Source: Albidovulum denitrificans
GTDB lineage: Bacteria > Pseudomonadota > Alphaproteobacteria > Rhodobacterales > Rhodobacteraceae
Length of the DNA: 59,819 bases
Direction: 5' to 3'
NCBI RefSeq assembly: GCF_002973535.1
Contig: NZ_PVEP01000014.1
Span: 1 to 59,819 of the forward strand
In this document: positions 39,602 to 49,756 of the stretch, in pieces
Position numbering within the stretch: position 1 is the first letter of the stretch
How the letters are laid out: every line of letters begins with the position of its first letter
Notes under the pieces: model-generated
The model's database searches: none
Seen by the model: only the letters and a program-made list of their open reading frames with translations
What the model was told of the DNA's origin: nothing
Made by a program: the position numbers and the translations under genes

Positions 39602-41113
39602 ATGGGTCTGAAAGGCAGCATGGCGTTCCGGGGGCTGATCGCGGCGGCGATGATTCTGCCCCCCCTCGGCGCGCTCGCGCAGGATGTCGTCACCAAGGAA
39701 TATGACGACGGCGGGATCTATGAAGGCACCTTCAAGGACGGCAAGCAACACGGTCAGGGCAGCTACAAGCTTCCCAACGGCTACGAATATACCGGCGACT
39801 GGGTCGAGGGGGAGATCCTCGGCCAGGGCATCGCGCATTATCCCAACGGTTCGGTCTATACCGGCGCTTTCGTGAAGGGCAAACCGGAAGGCAAGGGCAA
39901 GATCACCTTTGCCGATGGCGGCACCTACGAAGGCGACTGGGTGAACGGTGAGATCGAGGGCCAGGGGACCGCGCATTACGCCAATGGCGTGACCTATACC
40001 GGCGGCTTCACCAAGGCGCTGCACAACGGCACCGGCAAGATGGAAAGCCCCGGCGGCTACACCTATGAGGGCGACTGGGTGATGGGCGTCAAGGAGGGCA
40101 AGGGCAAGATCACCTATCCCGACGGCGCGGTCTATGAAGGCGACATGCTGCGCGGCCAGCGCGCCGGTCAGGGCAAGCTGACGCTGGCCGACGGGCTGAC
40201 CTATGACGGCGCCTGGGTCGATGGCCAGATGAACGGACAGGGCAAGCTGACCCAGCCCAACGGCGATGTGTATGAGGGCGATTTCGCCGCCGGAAAACGC
40301 GACGGTCAGGGCAAGCTGACCTATGCCTCCGGCGATGTCTATGAGGGCAGCTTTGCCGCCGACAAGCGTCAGGGCAAGGGCGTCTTTCGCGGCACCGACG
40401 GCTATATCTATGACGGCGACTGGGTCGAGGGCCGGATCGAAGGGGCGGGCAAGGTCACCTATCCCGATGGCTCGGTCTATGAGGGGCAGTTCGCCCGCGA
40501 TCTGGCCAACGGCAAGGGCAAGATCACCTATGCAGACGGCGCCACCTATGAAGGCGACTGGAAGGACGGCGTGATCGAGGGCGCGGGCATCGCCACCTAT
40601 GCCAACGGCCTTGTTTATGAAGGCGCGTTCAAGGCCGGCAAGAACGACGGCAAGGGCAAGATGACCTATCACGACGGCTATACCTATGACGGCGACTGGA
40701 AAGCGGGCCAGCGCGCGGGTCAGGGTGTCGCGACCTATGCCGACGGCACGGTCTATACCGGCGGCTTCGCCAACGGTCAGCGCGAGGGTCAGGGCGAGAT
40801 CGTGATGCCCGACGGCTTCAAATATTCCGGCGCATGGAAGGCGGGCGAGATCGACGGCAAGGGCATTGCGACCTATGCCAATGGCGACGTCTATGAGGGC
40901 AATTTCGTCAAGGGCAAGCGGCAGGGCCAGGGCGTCATGCGCTATGCCACGGGCGAGACGGAATCCGGCACCTGGACCGAGGGCGCGCTGACCGAAGAGG
41001 CGCCGGTCACCGATCCCGCCGCCCCCGATGCCGCCGCGACCGGCGAAAGTGTTGCGCCGCCCGCCGACGCGACCCCGCCGCAGGACGGCACCACCCCGCC
41101 CCCGGCCAACTGA
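39602..41113 (+). CDS. Exported MORN-repeat protein (18-19 repeats)
   Basis: The 503-residue product has a signal peptide (MAFRGLIAAAMILPPLGALA) and about 18 MORN repeats of 23 residues (VYEGDFxxGKRxGQGKLTYxxGD type) from about residue 35 to 460, then a Pro/Ala/Thr-rich C-terminus (from about 467). In eukaryotes MORN proteins bind membranes or other proteins; bacterial exported ones are poorly known. The protein should be periplasmic or outer-membrane exposed. The period of 69 bases makes the gene prone to repeat gain and loss. Confidence 0.88.
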   Translation: MGLKGSMAFRGLIAAAMILPPLGALAQDVVTKEYDDGGIYEGTFKDGKQHGQGSYKLPNGYEYTGDWVEGEILGQGIAHYPNGSVYTGAFVKGKPEGKGKITFADGGTYEGDWVNGEIEGQGTAHYANGVTYTGGFTKALHNGTGKMESPGGYTYEGDWVMGVKEGKGKITYPDGAVYEGDMLRGQRAGQGKLTLADGLTYDGAWVDGQMNGQGKLTQPNGDVYEGDFAAGKRDGQGKLTYASGDVYEGSFAADKRQGKGVFRGTDGYIYDGDWVEGRIEGAGKVTYPDGSVYEGQFARDLANGKGKITYADGATYEGDWKDGVIEGAGIATYANGLVYEGAFKAGKNDGKGKMTYHDGYTYDGDWKAGQRAGQGVATYADGTVYTGGFANGQREGQGEIVMPDGFKYSGAWKAGEIDGKGIATYANGDVYEGNFVKGKRQGQGVMRYATGETESGTWTEGALTEEAPVTDPAAPDAAATGESVAPPADATPPQDGTTPPPAN

Positions 41114-41201
41114 CCCGGCGGAAACGGCAAAAACCCAAGGCAGGGCGGGAAGCGATTTTTCCGTCTTTCCTTTTCCGAATCCCTGCCTATAGTCGCAGCC
41201 C

Positions 41202-41288
41202 ATGACACGAAGCCTGCATATCGCATCTCTCGCCCGCGCGCCCCGCGCGGCGTCGCTTCGTGGACTGCTCCTCCTTAGCCGCCTCTGA
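41202..41288 (+). CDS. leuL: leu leader peptide (28 residues)
   Basis: The peptide MTRSLHIASLARAPRAASLR continues GLLLLSRL. It has a run of four Leu codons (CTG CTC CTC CTT) just before the stop and eight Leu codons in total, directly upstream of leuA. Ribosome stalling on the Leu run could couple leucine supply to the structure that follows. The stop overlaps the left arm of the hairpin at 41282. Inference from architecture. Confidence 0.75.
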   Translation: MTRSLHIASLARAPRAASLRGLLLLSRL

Positions 41289-41317
41289 GCGTGCCTTTCG
41301 GCGCGACCGCTCAGAGG
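41282..41317 (+). promoter_or_regulatory. Hairpin of the leuA attenuator region
   Basis: Inverted repeat CCTCTGAGCG / CGCTCAGAGG (41282-41291, 41308-41317) begins at the leader stop codon. No T run follows, so a classical intrinsic terminator is not evident; it may be an anti-terminator arm or act at translation. Confidence 0.55.
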
Positions 41318-41363
41318 TGACACCGCGCCACAGATGCTAAGGACAGAACGAGAGATCAGGACC

Positions 41364-42920
41364 ATGACAACCAAACCCGAAAATGACCGCGTCGTAATCT
41401 TCGACACGACCCTGCGCGATGGCGAACAGTCGCCCGGCGCGACCATGACCCATGACGAAAAGCTCGAAATCGCCGAGATGCTGGACGAGATGGGCGTGGA
41501 CATCATCGAGGCGGGCTTTCCCATCGCCTCCGAAGGGGACTTCGAGGCGGTTTCTGACATCGCGAAACAGGCGAAGAACGCGGTGATCTGCGGGCTGGCG
41601 CGCGCGCAGTTCAAGGATATCGACCGCTGCTGGGAGGCGGTGAAACACGCGAAACGCCCGCGCATTCACACCTTCATCGGCACCTCGCCGCTCCACCGCG
41701 CTATCCCCAATCTGGACATGGACCAGATGGCGGAGCGTATTCACGACACCGTCAGCCATGCCCGCAACCTCTGCGACAACGTCCAGTGGTCGCCGATGGA
41801 CGCGACCCGGACGGAACACGACTATCTCTGCCGCGTGGTGGAGATTGCGATCAAGGCGGGCGCGACGACGATCAACATCCCCGACACCGTGGGCTACACC
41901 GCCCCGCGCGAGTCGGCCGACCTGATCCGCATGCTGATCGAAAAAGTGCCGGGCGCGGATGAGGTGGTCTTTGCCACCCACTGCCACAACGATCTCGGCA
42001 TGGCGACGGCGAACTCTCTGGCCGCCGTCGAGGCGGGCGCGCGCCAGATCGAATGCACGATCAACGGTCTGGGCGAACGCGCGGGCAACACCGCGCTTGA
42101 GGAAGTGGTGATGGCGCTGAAGGTACGCCATGACATCATGCCCTATTCGACCGCCATCGACACGACGAAGATCATGAACATCTCCCGCCGCGTCGCCGCC
42201 GTGTCGGGCTTTCCGGTGCAGTTCAACAAGGCCATCGTCGGCAAGAACGCCTTTGCCCATGAAAGCGGCATCCATCAGGACGGGATGCTGAAGAACTCAG
42301 AGACGTTCGAGATCATGCGCCCGCAGGACATCGGCCTTGCCGGGACCTCGCTGCCCTTGGGCAAGCATTCGGGGCGCGCCGCGCTGCGCGCGAAGCTGAA
42401 CGATCTGGGCTTTGACCTTGCGGACAACCAGCTCAACGACGTTTTCGTGCGGTTCAAGGCGCTCGCCGACCGCAAGAAAGAGGTCTATGACGACGATCTG
42501 GTCGCCCTGATGGCCGACAGCGCCTCCGAGGAAAACGACCGCATCCAGGTCAAGTTCCTGCGCGTGATCTGCGGCACCGAGGCGCCGCAATCGGCCGACC
42601 TGATCCTGACCATCGACGGCACCGATCATCAGGTGACGGCGCAGGGCGACGGGCCTGTGGACGCGACGTTCAACGCGGTCAAGCGGCTTTTCCCGCATAC
42701 CGCGCGGCTGGCGCTTTATCAGGTTCATGCGGTGACCGAAGGCACCGACGCGCAGGCCACCGTTTCGGTGCGTCTGGAAGAGGACGGCAAGATCGTCACC
42801 GGCCAGTCTTCGGACACCGATACGGTCGTCGCCAGCGCCAAGGCCTATGTCAGCGCGCTCAACAACCTCATCGTTCGGCGTGCCAAGACCAAGCCCGCGG
42901 AAGAGCTGAAGTCGGCTTAG
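41364..42920 (+). CDS. leuA: 2-isopropylmalate synthase
   Basis: First committed step of leucine synthesis. The 518-residue product has FDTTLRDGEQSPGATM, the metal HxH in THCHNDLGMA, and the C-terminal leucine-sensing allosteric domain (VICGTEAPQSADLILTIDGT region to the end). ATG 41364 fits the family start (MTTKPENDRVVIFDTTLRDG). The leader peptide and hairpin upstream suggest attenuation. A hairpin follows the stop. Confidence 0.97.
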   Translation: MTTKPENDRVVIFDTTLRDGEQSPGATMTHDEKLEIAEMLDEMGVDIIEAGFPIASEGDFEAVSDIAKQAKNAVICGLARAQFKDIDRCWEAVKHAKRPRIHTFIGTSPLHRAIPNLDMDQMAERIHDTVSHARNLCDNVQWSPMDATRTEHDYLCRVVEIAIKAGATTINIPDTVGYTAPRESADLIRMLIEKVPGADEVVFATHCHNDLGMATANSLAAVEAGARQIECTINGLGERAGNTALEEVVMALKVRHDIMPYSTAIDTTKIMNISRRVAAVSGFPVQFNKAIVGKNAFAHESGIHQDGMLKNSETFEIMRPQDIGLAGTSLPLGKHSGRAALRAKLNDLGFDLADNQLNDVFVRFKALADRKKEVYDDDLVALMADSASEENDRIQVKFLRVICGTEAPQSADLILTIDGTDHQVTAQGDGPVDATFNAVKRLFPHTARLALYQVHAVTEGTDAQATVSVRLEEDGKIVTGQSSDTDTVVASAKAYVSALNNLIVRRAKTKPAEELKSA

Positions 42921-42928
42921 TGACATTC

Positions 42929-42962
42929 CACGGGGTGGTGGCACCCTGCCCCGCCCCGTGGA
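42929..42962 (+). terminator. Hairpin after leuA
   Basis: Stem CCACGGGG / CCCCGTGG (42929-42936, 42955-42962) eight bases after the leuA stop; no strong T run. Confidence 0.5.
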
Positions 42963-43023
42963 TGTTCGATATTGAAAAGCAGGCGAAATCCTGCGTGAGC
43001 GGCTGACCAGCCCCTTTCGCTGA

Positions 43024-44139
<1,116 letters not shown>

Positions 44140-44174
44140 GCCAAGGCGCCCAGCGCCCGTAAACGAGGCCGCGC

Positions 44175-45107
44175 GTGGCAAGAGACCGCAACGCTGATTA
44201 CGATTTCCGAACCCCGGTTCGCCGCATCCTGATCGGGGTGGTCGGTTTCCTGTTGCTGGTCATCTTCCTGATCTGGCGCATCGACAGCCCGCGCGTCGAA
44301 CGGTTCCGCACCGCCTTTATCGACCGCGTGGTGCCGAACATGGACTGGGCCATGGCGCCGGTGACGAAACTTGCCGACATGGTCGGCGGGTTTCAGTCCT
44401 ATGCAAGCCTTTACGAACAGAATCAGGAGCTGCGGCGCGAGTTGCAGCGGATGAAGTCGTGGAAAGAGGCGGCGGTTCAGCTGGAACAGCAAAACGCCAA
44501 GCTTCTGGCGCAGAATCAGGTCCGGCTTGATCCAAAGCTGACTTCGGTTTCGGGCGTCGTGCTGGCCGACAGCGGATCGCCCTTCCGCCAGTCGGTGCTG
44601 CTGAACGTGGGCGCGCGCGACGGGATCGTGGATGGCTGGGCGACGATGGACGGGCTTGGCCTTGTCGGCCGCATCTCGGGCGTGGGCGAACGCACCGCCC
44701 GCGTGATCCTTCTGACCGACGCCTCCAGCCGCATTCCGGTGACGATCCAGCCTTCCGGCCAGCGCGCGATGCTGGTGGGCGACAACACCCCCGCCCCGCC
44801 GGTTGAATTCCTTGAAACGCCCGAACAGGTCCGCCCCGGCGACCGGGTGATTTCCTCGGGCGATGGCGGCATCTTCCCCGCCGGGCTTCTGGTCGGCGTG
44901 GTAGAGGCCGACAGCGAACGGCGCCTGCGGGTGCGGCTGGCGGCCGATTACGAACGGCTCAGCTTTCTGCGCGTCCTGCGCAGCCACCCGGCGGAAGAGA
45001 TCAACGAGGCGGGCAGCCTGATCCTGCCCGCCTTCCCGCCGATCCAGCCTGCGGTCACGCTGCCGGAAAACGCGCCCCCCGCAACGGTGGAGCCGGGCGA
45101 TGGTTGA
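44175..45107 (+). CDS. mreC: Rod-shape protein MreC
   Basis: Periplasmic scaffold of the elongasome. The 310-residue product has one membrane segment (VRRILIGVVGFLLLVIFLIW), a coiled coil (about 70-115: QNQELRRELQRMKSWKEAAV) and the beta-rich domain (LLNVGARDGIVDGWATMDGL). The GTG start has GAGG upstream; it overlaps mreD by eight bases. Confidence 0.95.
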   Translation: MARDRNADYDFRTPVRRILIGVVGFLLLVIFLIWRIDSPRVERFRTAFIDRVVPNMDWAMAPVTKLADMVGGFQSYASLYEQNQELRRELQRMKSWKEAAVQLEQQNAKLLAQNQVRLDPKLTSVSGVVLADSGSPFRQSVLLNVGARDGIVDGWATMDGLGLVGRISGVGERTARVILLTDASSRIPVTIQPSGQRAMLVGDNTPAPPVEFLETPEQVRPGDRVISSGDGGIFPAGLLVGVVEADSERRLRVRLAADYERLSFLRVLRSHPAEEINEAGSLILPAFPPIQPAVTLPENAPPATVEPGDG

Positions 45108-45639
45108 TCCCGCCACCGCCGCCCGCCTCAGCCACCGGCTGCTTTTCGTGGCGCTCGCCGCGCTGCTGATCTTCCTGCGCCTCTTGCCGCTAAGCTCCAT
45201 GCCGGTGCGCTGGCCGGGGCCGGACCTGTTGACCTGCCTGACCTTCGCCTGGCTGATGCGGCGGCCCGACTATGTTCCGGCCCTGATCGTCGTCGCGGTG
45301 TTCTTTATCGACGATCTGCTGACCATGCGCCCGCCCGGCCTCTGGCCGCTGCTTGTCCTGATGGCGACCGAATTCCTGCGCTCTCGCGAGGTGTTCCTGC
45401 GCGACCTGCCCTTCGCGCTGGAATGGGCGGTCTTCGCGGCGATGGTGATGGTGATGACGGTGGTGGACCGGCTGGTCCTGACGCTGTTCATGGTGCCGCA
45501 GACCGGGTTTGACCTTATCATCCTTCAGGTGCTGTCGACGCTGGCGGCCTATCCGCTGGTCGTGCTGGCCAATATCTGGCTGTTCGGCCTGCGGCGGCTG
45601 CCCTCCGGTCAGCCCGACACGGCGCGGGGGCGGGCATGA
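45100..45639 (+). CDS. mreD: Rod-shape protein MreD
   Basis: The 179-residue product has about five hydrophobic segments, typical of the integral membrane component MreD, though its sequence is always weakly conserved. Assignment rests largely on its place between mreC (overlap eight bases) and mrdA (overlap four). Confidence 0.88.
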   Translation: MVDPATAARLSHRLLFVALAALLIFLRLLPLSSMPVRWPGPDLLTCLTFAWLMRRPDYVPALIVVAVFFIDDLLTMRPPGLWPLLVLMATEFLRSREVFLRDLPFALEWAVFAAMVMVMTVVDRLVLTLFMVPQTGFDLIILQVLSTLAAYPLVVLANIWLFGLRRLPSGQPDTARGRA

Positions 45640-47582
45640 GACGGTCGCCGAAGGACAATCTGGAAAGCCATCGCAAGATCAGCCGCCGGGGGCTGATGCT
45701 GGGCGGGATACAGGCGGCGGCGGTGCTGACGCTGACCTACCGCATGCGCCACCTTCAGGTCGATCAGGCCGACCAGTTCAAGCTTCTGGCCGAAGAGAAC
45801 TCGATCAAGATCCGCCTTCTGCCACCGGCGCGGGGGCTGATCTTCGACCGTAGCGGCGCGGTCATCGCCGGGAACGAACAGAATTACCGGATCACGATCA
45901 CGCCCGAGGATGCGGGCGACCCGGAGATGGTGCTTGAGCGTCTGCAAGCGCTGATCCCCTTGTCGCCCGAGGATCTCGACCGGACGCGGCGGGAGATCGC
46001 GCGGCGCAGCCCGACCCTGCCCATCTCCATCGCCGACCGGCTGAGCTGGGAGCAGTTCAGCCTTGTCGCCGTCAACGCCCCCGCCCTGCCCGGCGTGACG
46101 ACCGAGGTCGGCCTGAGCCGGGTCTACCCGCAAGGCCCCGATTTCGCGCATGTTCTGGGCTATGTCGGCCCGGTCAGCGATTACGACCTGTCAAAGCTGG
46201 AAGACCCCGACCCGCTGTTGCAGATCCCGCGCTTCCAGATCGGCAAGCTCGGCGTCGAGGCAAAGCTTGAGGACGCGCTGCGCGGCAAGGCCGGGACGCG
46301 GCGGATCGAGGTGAATTCCAGCGGCCGCGTGATGCGGGAGCTTGGCCGGAAAGAGGGCGACGCTGGCGCCAACGTGCAACTGACCATCGACCGGCGCCTG
46401 CAGAATTACGTTCAGGCGCGTCTTGGCGTCGACAGCGCTGCCGCCGTGGTCATCGACACCCTGACCGGCGACATCCTTGCCATCAGCTCGGCCCCCAGCT
46501 TCGATCCCAACCTCTTCGTGCGCGGCATCTCCTCGGCCGATTACCGGGAACTGACCGAGAATGACCACCGCCCGCTGGCCGACAAATCGGTGCAGGGCGC
46601 CTATCCGCCCGGCTCTACCTTCAAGGTCGTCACCGCGCTGGCCGCACTTGAGGCCGGGGTGGTGGGCCTTGACGAAACCGTCTGGTGTCCCGGCTTCCTG
46701 AAACTGGGCGACCGGCGCTTTCACTGCTGGAAACGGGCGGGCCACGGCCATGTTCACCTGACCCAAAGCCTCGAACAGTCCTGCGACGTCTATTACTACG
46801 ACATCGCCCAGCGCGTCGGCATCGACAAGATCGCCGCCATGGCGCGGCGTCTTGGCGTGGGGGAAGAGTTTGACCTGCCCATGTCCGCGATCAGCGGCGG
46901 GCTGGCGCCCGACAAGGATTGGAAGAAACGGACCTATGGCAAGGACTGGCTGATCGGCGATACGCTGAACGCCGGGATCGGGCAGGGCTTTGTCCTCGCC
47001 TCGCCCCTGCAACTCGCGGTGATGAGCGCACGGGTCGCCTCGGGGCGGAACGTGATGCCGCGGCTGATCCGGGCCATCGGGGGTGAGGAAACGCCCGTCG
47101 CAGAACCGGCAGAGCTTGGCATCAACCCGGCCCATCTGGCGGCCGTCCGCCGGGGCATGTTCGACGTGACGAACGCGCGCCGTGGCACGGCCTATAGCGC
47201 GCGCGTGGTCGATGACACGATGCGGATCGCGGGCAAGACCGGCACCAGCCAGGTCCGCAACATCACCGCCGCCGAACGCGCGCGCGGCGTCATCTCGAAT
47301 GACGACCTGCCCTGGAACCGGCGCGACCATGCGCTGTTCGTCTGTTTCGGCCCGACCGATGCGCCGCGTATCGCGGTGTCTGTCGTGGTCGAACATGGCG
47401 GTGGCGGGTCCGCCGTGGCGGCGCCCATCGCGCGCGACATCATCCTTCAGGCGATGGCGGGCGGCACCCCGCCCCTGACCGCCTATCCAGAAAGCCAGCG
47501 CAACCGGATCGAGTCCGAACGCAATGAGCTGCAACTGATGGAGCTGCCGCCCCCCGACGGCAAGGGGCAAAGCCGCGCATGA
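45636..47582 (+). CDS. mrdA: Penicillin-binding protein 2 (peptidoglycan transpeptidase)
   Basis: Elongation-specific transpeptidase partner of RodA. The 648-residue product has an N-terminal anchor (MLGGIQAAAVLTLTYRM), the dimerisation domain beginning LPPARGLIFDRSG, and the catalytic SxxK in PPGSTFKVV, with SxN-like SCDVYYYD and KTGTSQ. ATGA overlaps on both sides (mreD, mrdB) indicate coupled translation. Confidence 0.97.
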   Translation: MRRSPKDNLESHRKISRRGLMLGGIQAAAVLTLTYRMRHLQVDQADQFKLLAEENSIKIRLLPPARGLIFDRSGAVIAGNEQNYRITITPEDAGDPEMVLERLQALIPLSPEDLDRTRREIARRSPTLPISIADRLSWEQFSLVAVNAPALPGVTTEVGLSRVYPQGPDFAHVLGYVGPVSDYDLSKLEDPDPLLQIPRFQIGKLGVEAKLEDALRGKAGTRRIEVNSSGRVMRELGRKEGDAGANVQLTIDRRLQNYVQARLGVDSAAAVVIDTLTGDILAISSAPSFDPNLFVRGISSADYRELTENDHRPLADKSVQGAYPPGSTFKVVTALAALEAGVVGLDETVWCPGFLKLGDRRFHCWKRAGHGHVHLTQSLEQSCDVYYYDIAQRVGIDKIAAMARRLGVGEEFDLPMSAISGGLAPDKDWKKRTYGKDWLIGDTLNAGIGQGFVLASPLQLAVMSARVASGRNVMPRLIRAIGGEETPVAEPAELGINPAHLAAVRRGMFDVTNARRGTAYSARVVDDTMRIAGKTGTSQVRNITAAERARGVISNDDLPWNRRDHALFVCFGPTDAPRIAVSVVVEHGGGGSAVAAPIARDIILQAMAGGTPPLTAYPESQRNRIESERNELQLMELPPPDGKGQSRA

Positions 47583-48718
47583 GCTATCTGGAATATAACG
47601 TCAAGACGGTCCCCTCGGGCCTGCGCAAGGTCCTCTTCGTCAACTGGCCGCTGGCGCTTTTGCTGGCCGCCGTCGCCTGCCTTGGCTTCCTGATGCTCTA
47701 TTCGGTCGCGGGCGGGCGGCTGGAGGTCTGGGCCGAACCGCAGATGAAGCGCTTCGTCGTGGGGATGCTGGCGATGTTCATCGTCGGTTTCATCCCGATC
47801 TGGTTCTGGCGCAACGTCTCTGCCGTGGTCTATCTCGGCGCGCTTGTGCTGCTGGTGGCGGTGGAGCTTTTCGGTGATGTCGGCAAGGGCGCGCAGCGCT
47901 GGCTCGACCTCGGGCCGATCCGGCTGCAACCGTCCGAGATGATGAAGATCGCCCTCGTGATGTTCCTGGCCGCCTATTACGACTGGCTGGATGTCAAGAA
48001 GGTCTCGCGCCCGCTTTGGGTGCTGATACCGCTGATCTTCATCTTGGTGCCGACCTTCCTGGTGCTGAAACAGCCCGACCTTGGCACCGCGATCCTGCTG
48101 GTCGCGGGGGGCGGGATCGTGATGTTCGCGGCCGGGGTCAGCCTTTGGTATTTCGGTACCGTCCTTGCGCTGGTCGTCGCACTGGTTTTCGCCGTTTTCG
48201 AAAGCCGTGGCACCGACTGGCAGTTGATCGAGGATTATCAGTTCAAGCGGATCGACACCTTCCTCGATCCCGGCTCCGATCCGCTTGGCGCGGGTTACAA
48301 CATCACCCAGGCGCAGATCGCGCTGGGGTCCGGCGGCTGGGCGGGCAAGGGCTATATGCAAGGTACGCAGTCGCGGCTGAACTTCCTGCCCGAAAAGCAC
48401 ACCGACTTTATCTTCACCACGCTGGCCGAGGAATTCGGCTTTGTCGGCGCCTTTTCCCTGCTGATCCTTTACGCGCTGATCGTCGGGTTCTGCATCTTCT
48501 CCGGGCTGACGAACCGCGACCGATACGCCTCTCTCCTGACCTACGGGATCGCGGGGACGTTCTTTTTGTTCTTCATGGTCAACATGTCGATGGTGACCGG
48601 ACTGATGCCCGTCGTCGGCGTGCCCTTGCCGCTGGTCTCCTATGGCGGGACCGCGATGATCGTGTTGCTTGCCGCCTTCGGGCTGGTACAAAGTGCGCAT
48701 ATCCACCGCCCGCGCTAA
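47579..48718 (+). CDS. mrdB: Rod-shape glycosyltransferase RodA
   Basis: SEDS-family peptidoglycan glycosyltransferase. The 379-residue product has ten or so hydrophobic helices and the conserved QPSEMMKIALV-like motif (LQPSEMMK), QPDLGTA and PEKHTDFIFTTLAEEFGFVG, with the end VPLPLVSYGGTAMIVLLAAFG. It ends immediately before a dispersed repeat. Confidence 0.97.
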   Translation: MSYLEYNVKTVPSGLRKVLFVNWPLALLLAAVACLGFLMLYSVAGGRLEVWAEPQMKRFVVGMLAMFIVGFIPIWFWRNVSAVVYLGALVLLVAVELFGDVGKGAQRWLDLGPIRLQPSEMMKIALVMFLAAYYDWLDVKKVSRPLWVLIPLIFILVPTFLVLKQPDLGTAILLVAGGGIVMFAAGVSLWYFGTVLALVVALVFAVFESRGTDWQLIEDYQFKRIDTFLDPGSDPLGAGYNITQAQIALGSGGWAGKGYMQGTQSRLNFLPEKHTDFIFTTLAEEFGFVGAFSLLILYALIVGFCIFSGLTNRDRYASLLTYGIAGTFFLFFMVNMSMVTGLMPVVGVPLPLVSYGGTAMIVLLAAFGLVQSAHIHRPR

Positions 48719-48809
48719 AGCGTTTCGGGTTTCCGTTGAGAAAGCAAGTATCAGAATTCGAACGAAATAAGTTCGAATTCTGAGTCAGTGTAAACCCGAA
48801 ATGCTATAG
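48718..48809 (+). repeat. Dispersed palindromic element, copy 3
   Basis: Outer arms AGCGTTTCGGGTTTCCG and TAAACCCGAAATGCT; inner arms AGAATTCGAAC and GTTCGAATTCT around GAAATAA. It begins on the last base of the RodA stop codon and ends next to the GGAG ribosome site of the next gene, filling the gap. Confidence 0.9.
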
Positions 48810-48817
48810 GAGCCCAG

Positions 48818-49756
48818 ATGACCCTTCGCATCTATTTCAGCGCCCCCGCCGCTGACTGGCCGGAATATGGCCCGCACCTGACATCCGCCTTCGCAGAAGC
48901 CGGGATCGCGGCGGAGCTGTCACCCGAACTGGGTGACCCGGCGAAGGTCGACTACATCGTCTATGCGCCGAACCCGGATCTGACCGATTTCACGCCTTTC
49001 ACCCGCTGCAAGGCGGTGCTGAGCCTTTGGGCGGGGGTAGAGCGGATCGTGACCGACCCGACACTGACCCAGCCGCTCTGCCGGATGGTGGATCCCGGCA
49101 TGACCGAAAGCATGGTCGAATACGTCACCGGCCATGTGCTGCGCCATCACCTTGGGATGGATACACATATTCTTGGCAAGGACGGCGTCTGGCGGCACGA
49201 CAGCAAGCCGCCCTTGGCCCGCGAACGGCCGGTGGCCATGCTGGGCCTGGGGCAGCTTGGCCAGGCCTGCGCGGCGTCCCTGCGCGCGCTGCGCTTTCCG
49301 GTGCTGGGCTGGAGCCGGACGGCCAAGGACATTGCGGGCGTGGAGTGTCACGCAGGCGAAAGCGGGCTGCGCGCGGTCCTCAGCCGGGCACAGATCGCGG
49401 TCCTTCTGATGCCGCTGACGGAAGGCACGCGGGACCTGATGAATGCGGACCGTCTGGCGCTGATGCCGAAGGGCGCGGTGATCGTGAACCCCGGACGCGG
49501 GCCGCTGATCGATGACGCAGCCCTTCTGGCGGCGCTTGACAGCGGCCAGATCGGCCATGCCACGCTCGACGTCTTTCGGACCGAACCGCTGCCCCCCGAT
49601 CACCGCTTCTGGTCCCATCCGCGCGTGACGGTGACGCCGCATATCGCCGCCGACACCAAGGCGGTCACGGCAACGCGGGTCATCGCGGAAAACATCCGCC
49701 GCGCCGAGGCGGCGGAGCCGCTCTTGCACCTCGTCGACCGGCAGCGGGGGTATTAA
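48818..49756 (+). CDS. ghrA: D-2-hydroxyacid dehydrogenase (glyoxylate/hydroxypyruvate reductase A-like)
   Basis: The 312-residue product has the NAD(P)-binding MLGLGQLGQACAA (GxGxxG) and the catalytic region VNPGRGPLIDDAAL (Arg), DVFRTEPLP (Glu) and VTVTPHIA (His). Its length and N-terminal MTLRIYFSAPAAD part fit GhrA-type enzymes that reduce glyoxylate or hydroxypyruvate. The gene's ribosome site is the GGAG that abuts the repeat. Confidence 0.85.
   Translation: MTLRIYFSAPAADWPEYGPHLTSAFAEAGIAAELSPELGDPAKVDYIVYAPNPDLTDFTPFTRCKAVLSLWAGVERIVTDPTLTQPLCRMVDPGMTESMVEYVTGHVLRHHLGMDTHILGKDGVWRHDSKPPLARERPVAMLGLGQLGQACAASLRALRFPVLGWSRTAKDIAGVECHAGESGLRAVLSRAQIAVLLMPLTEGTRDLMNADRLALMPKGAVIVNPGRGPLIDDAALLAALDSGQIGHATLDVFRTEPLPPDHRFWSHPRVTVTPHIAADTKAVTATRVIAENIRRAEAAEPLLHLVDRQRGY

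Noticed and set aside
41137-41170. Terminator sought between the MORN gene and the leu leader
   Set aside because: AAGCGATTTTTCCG contains a T run but no stable stem precedes it.
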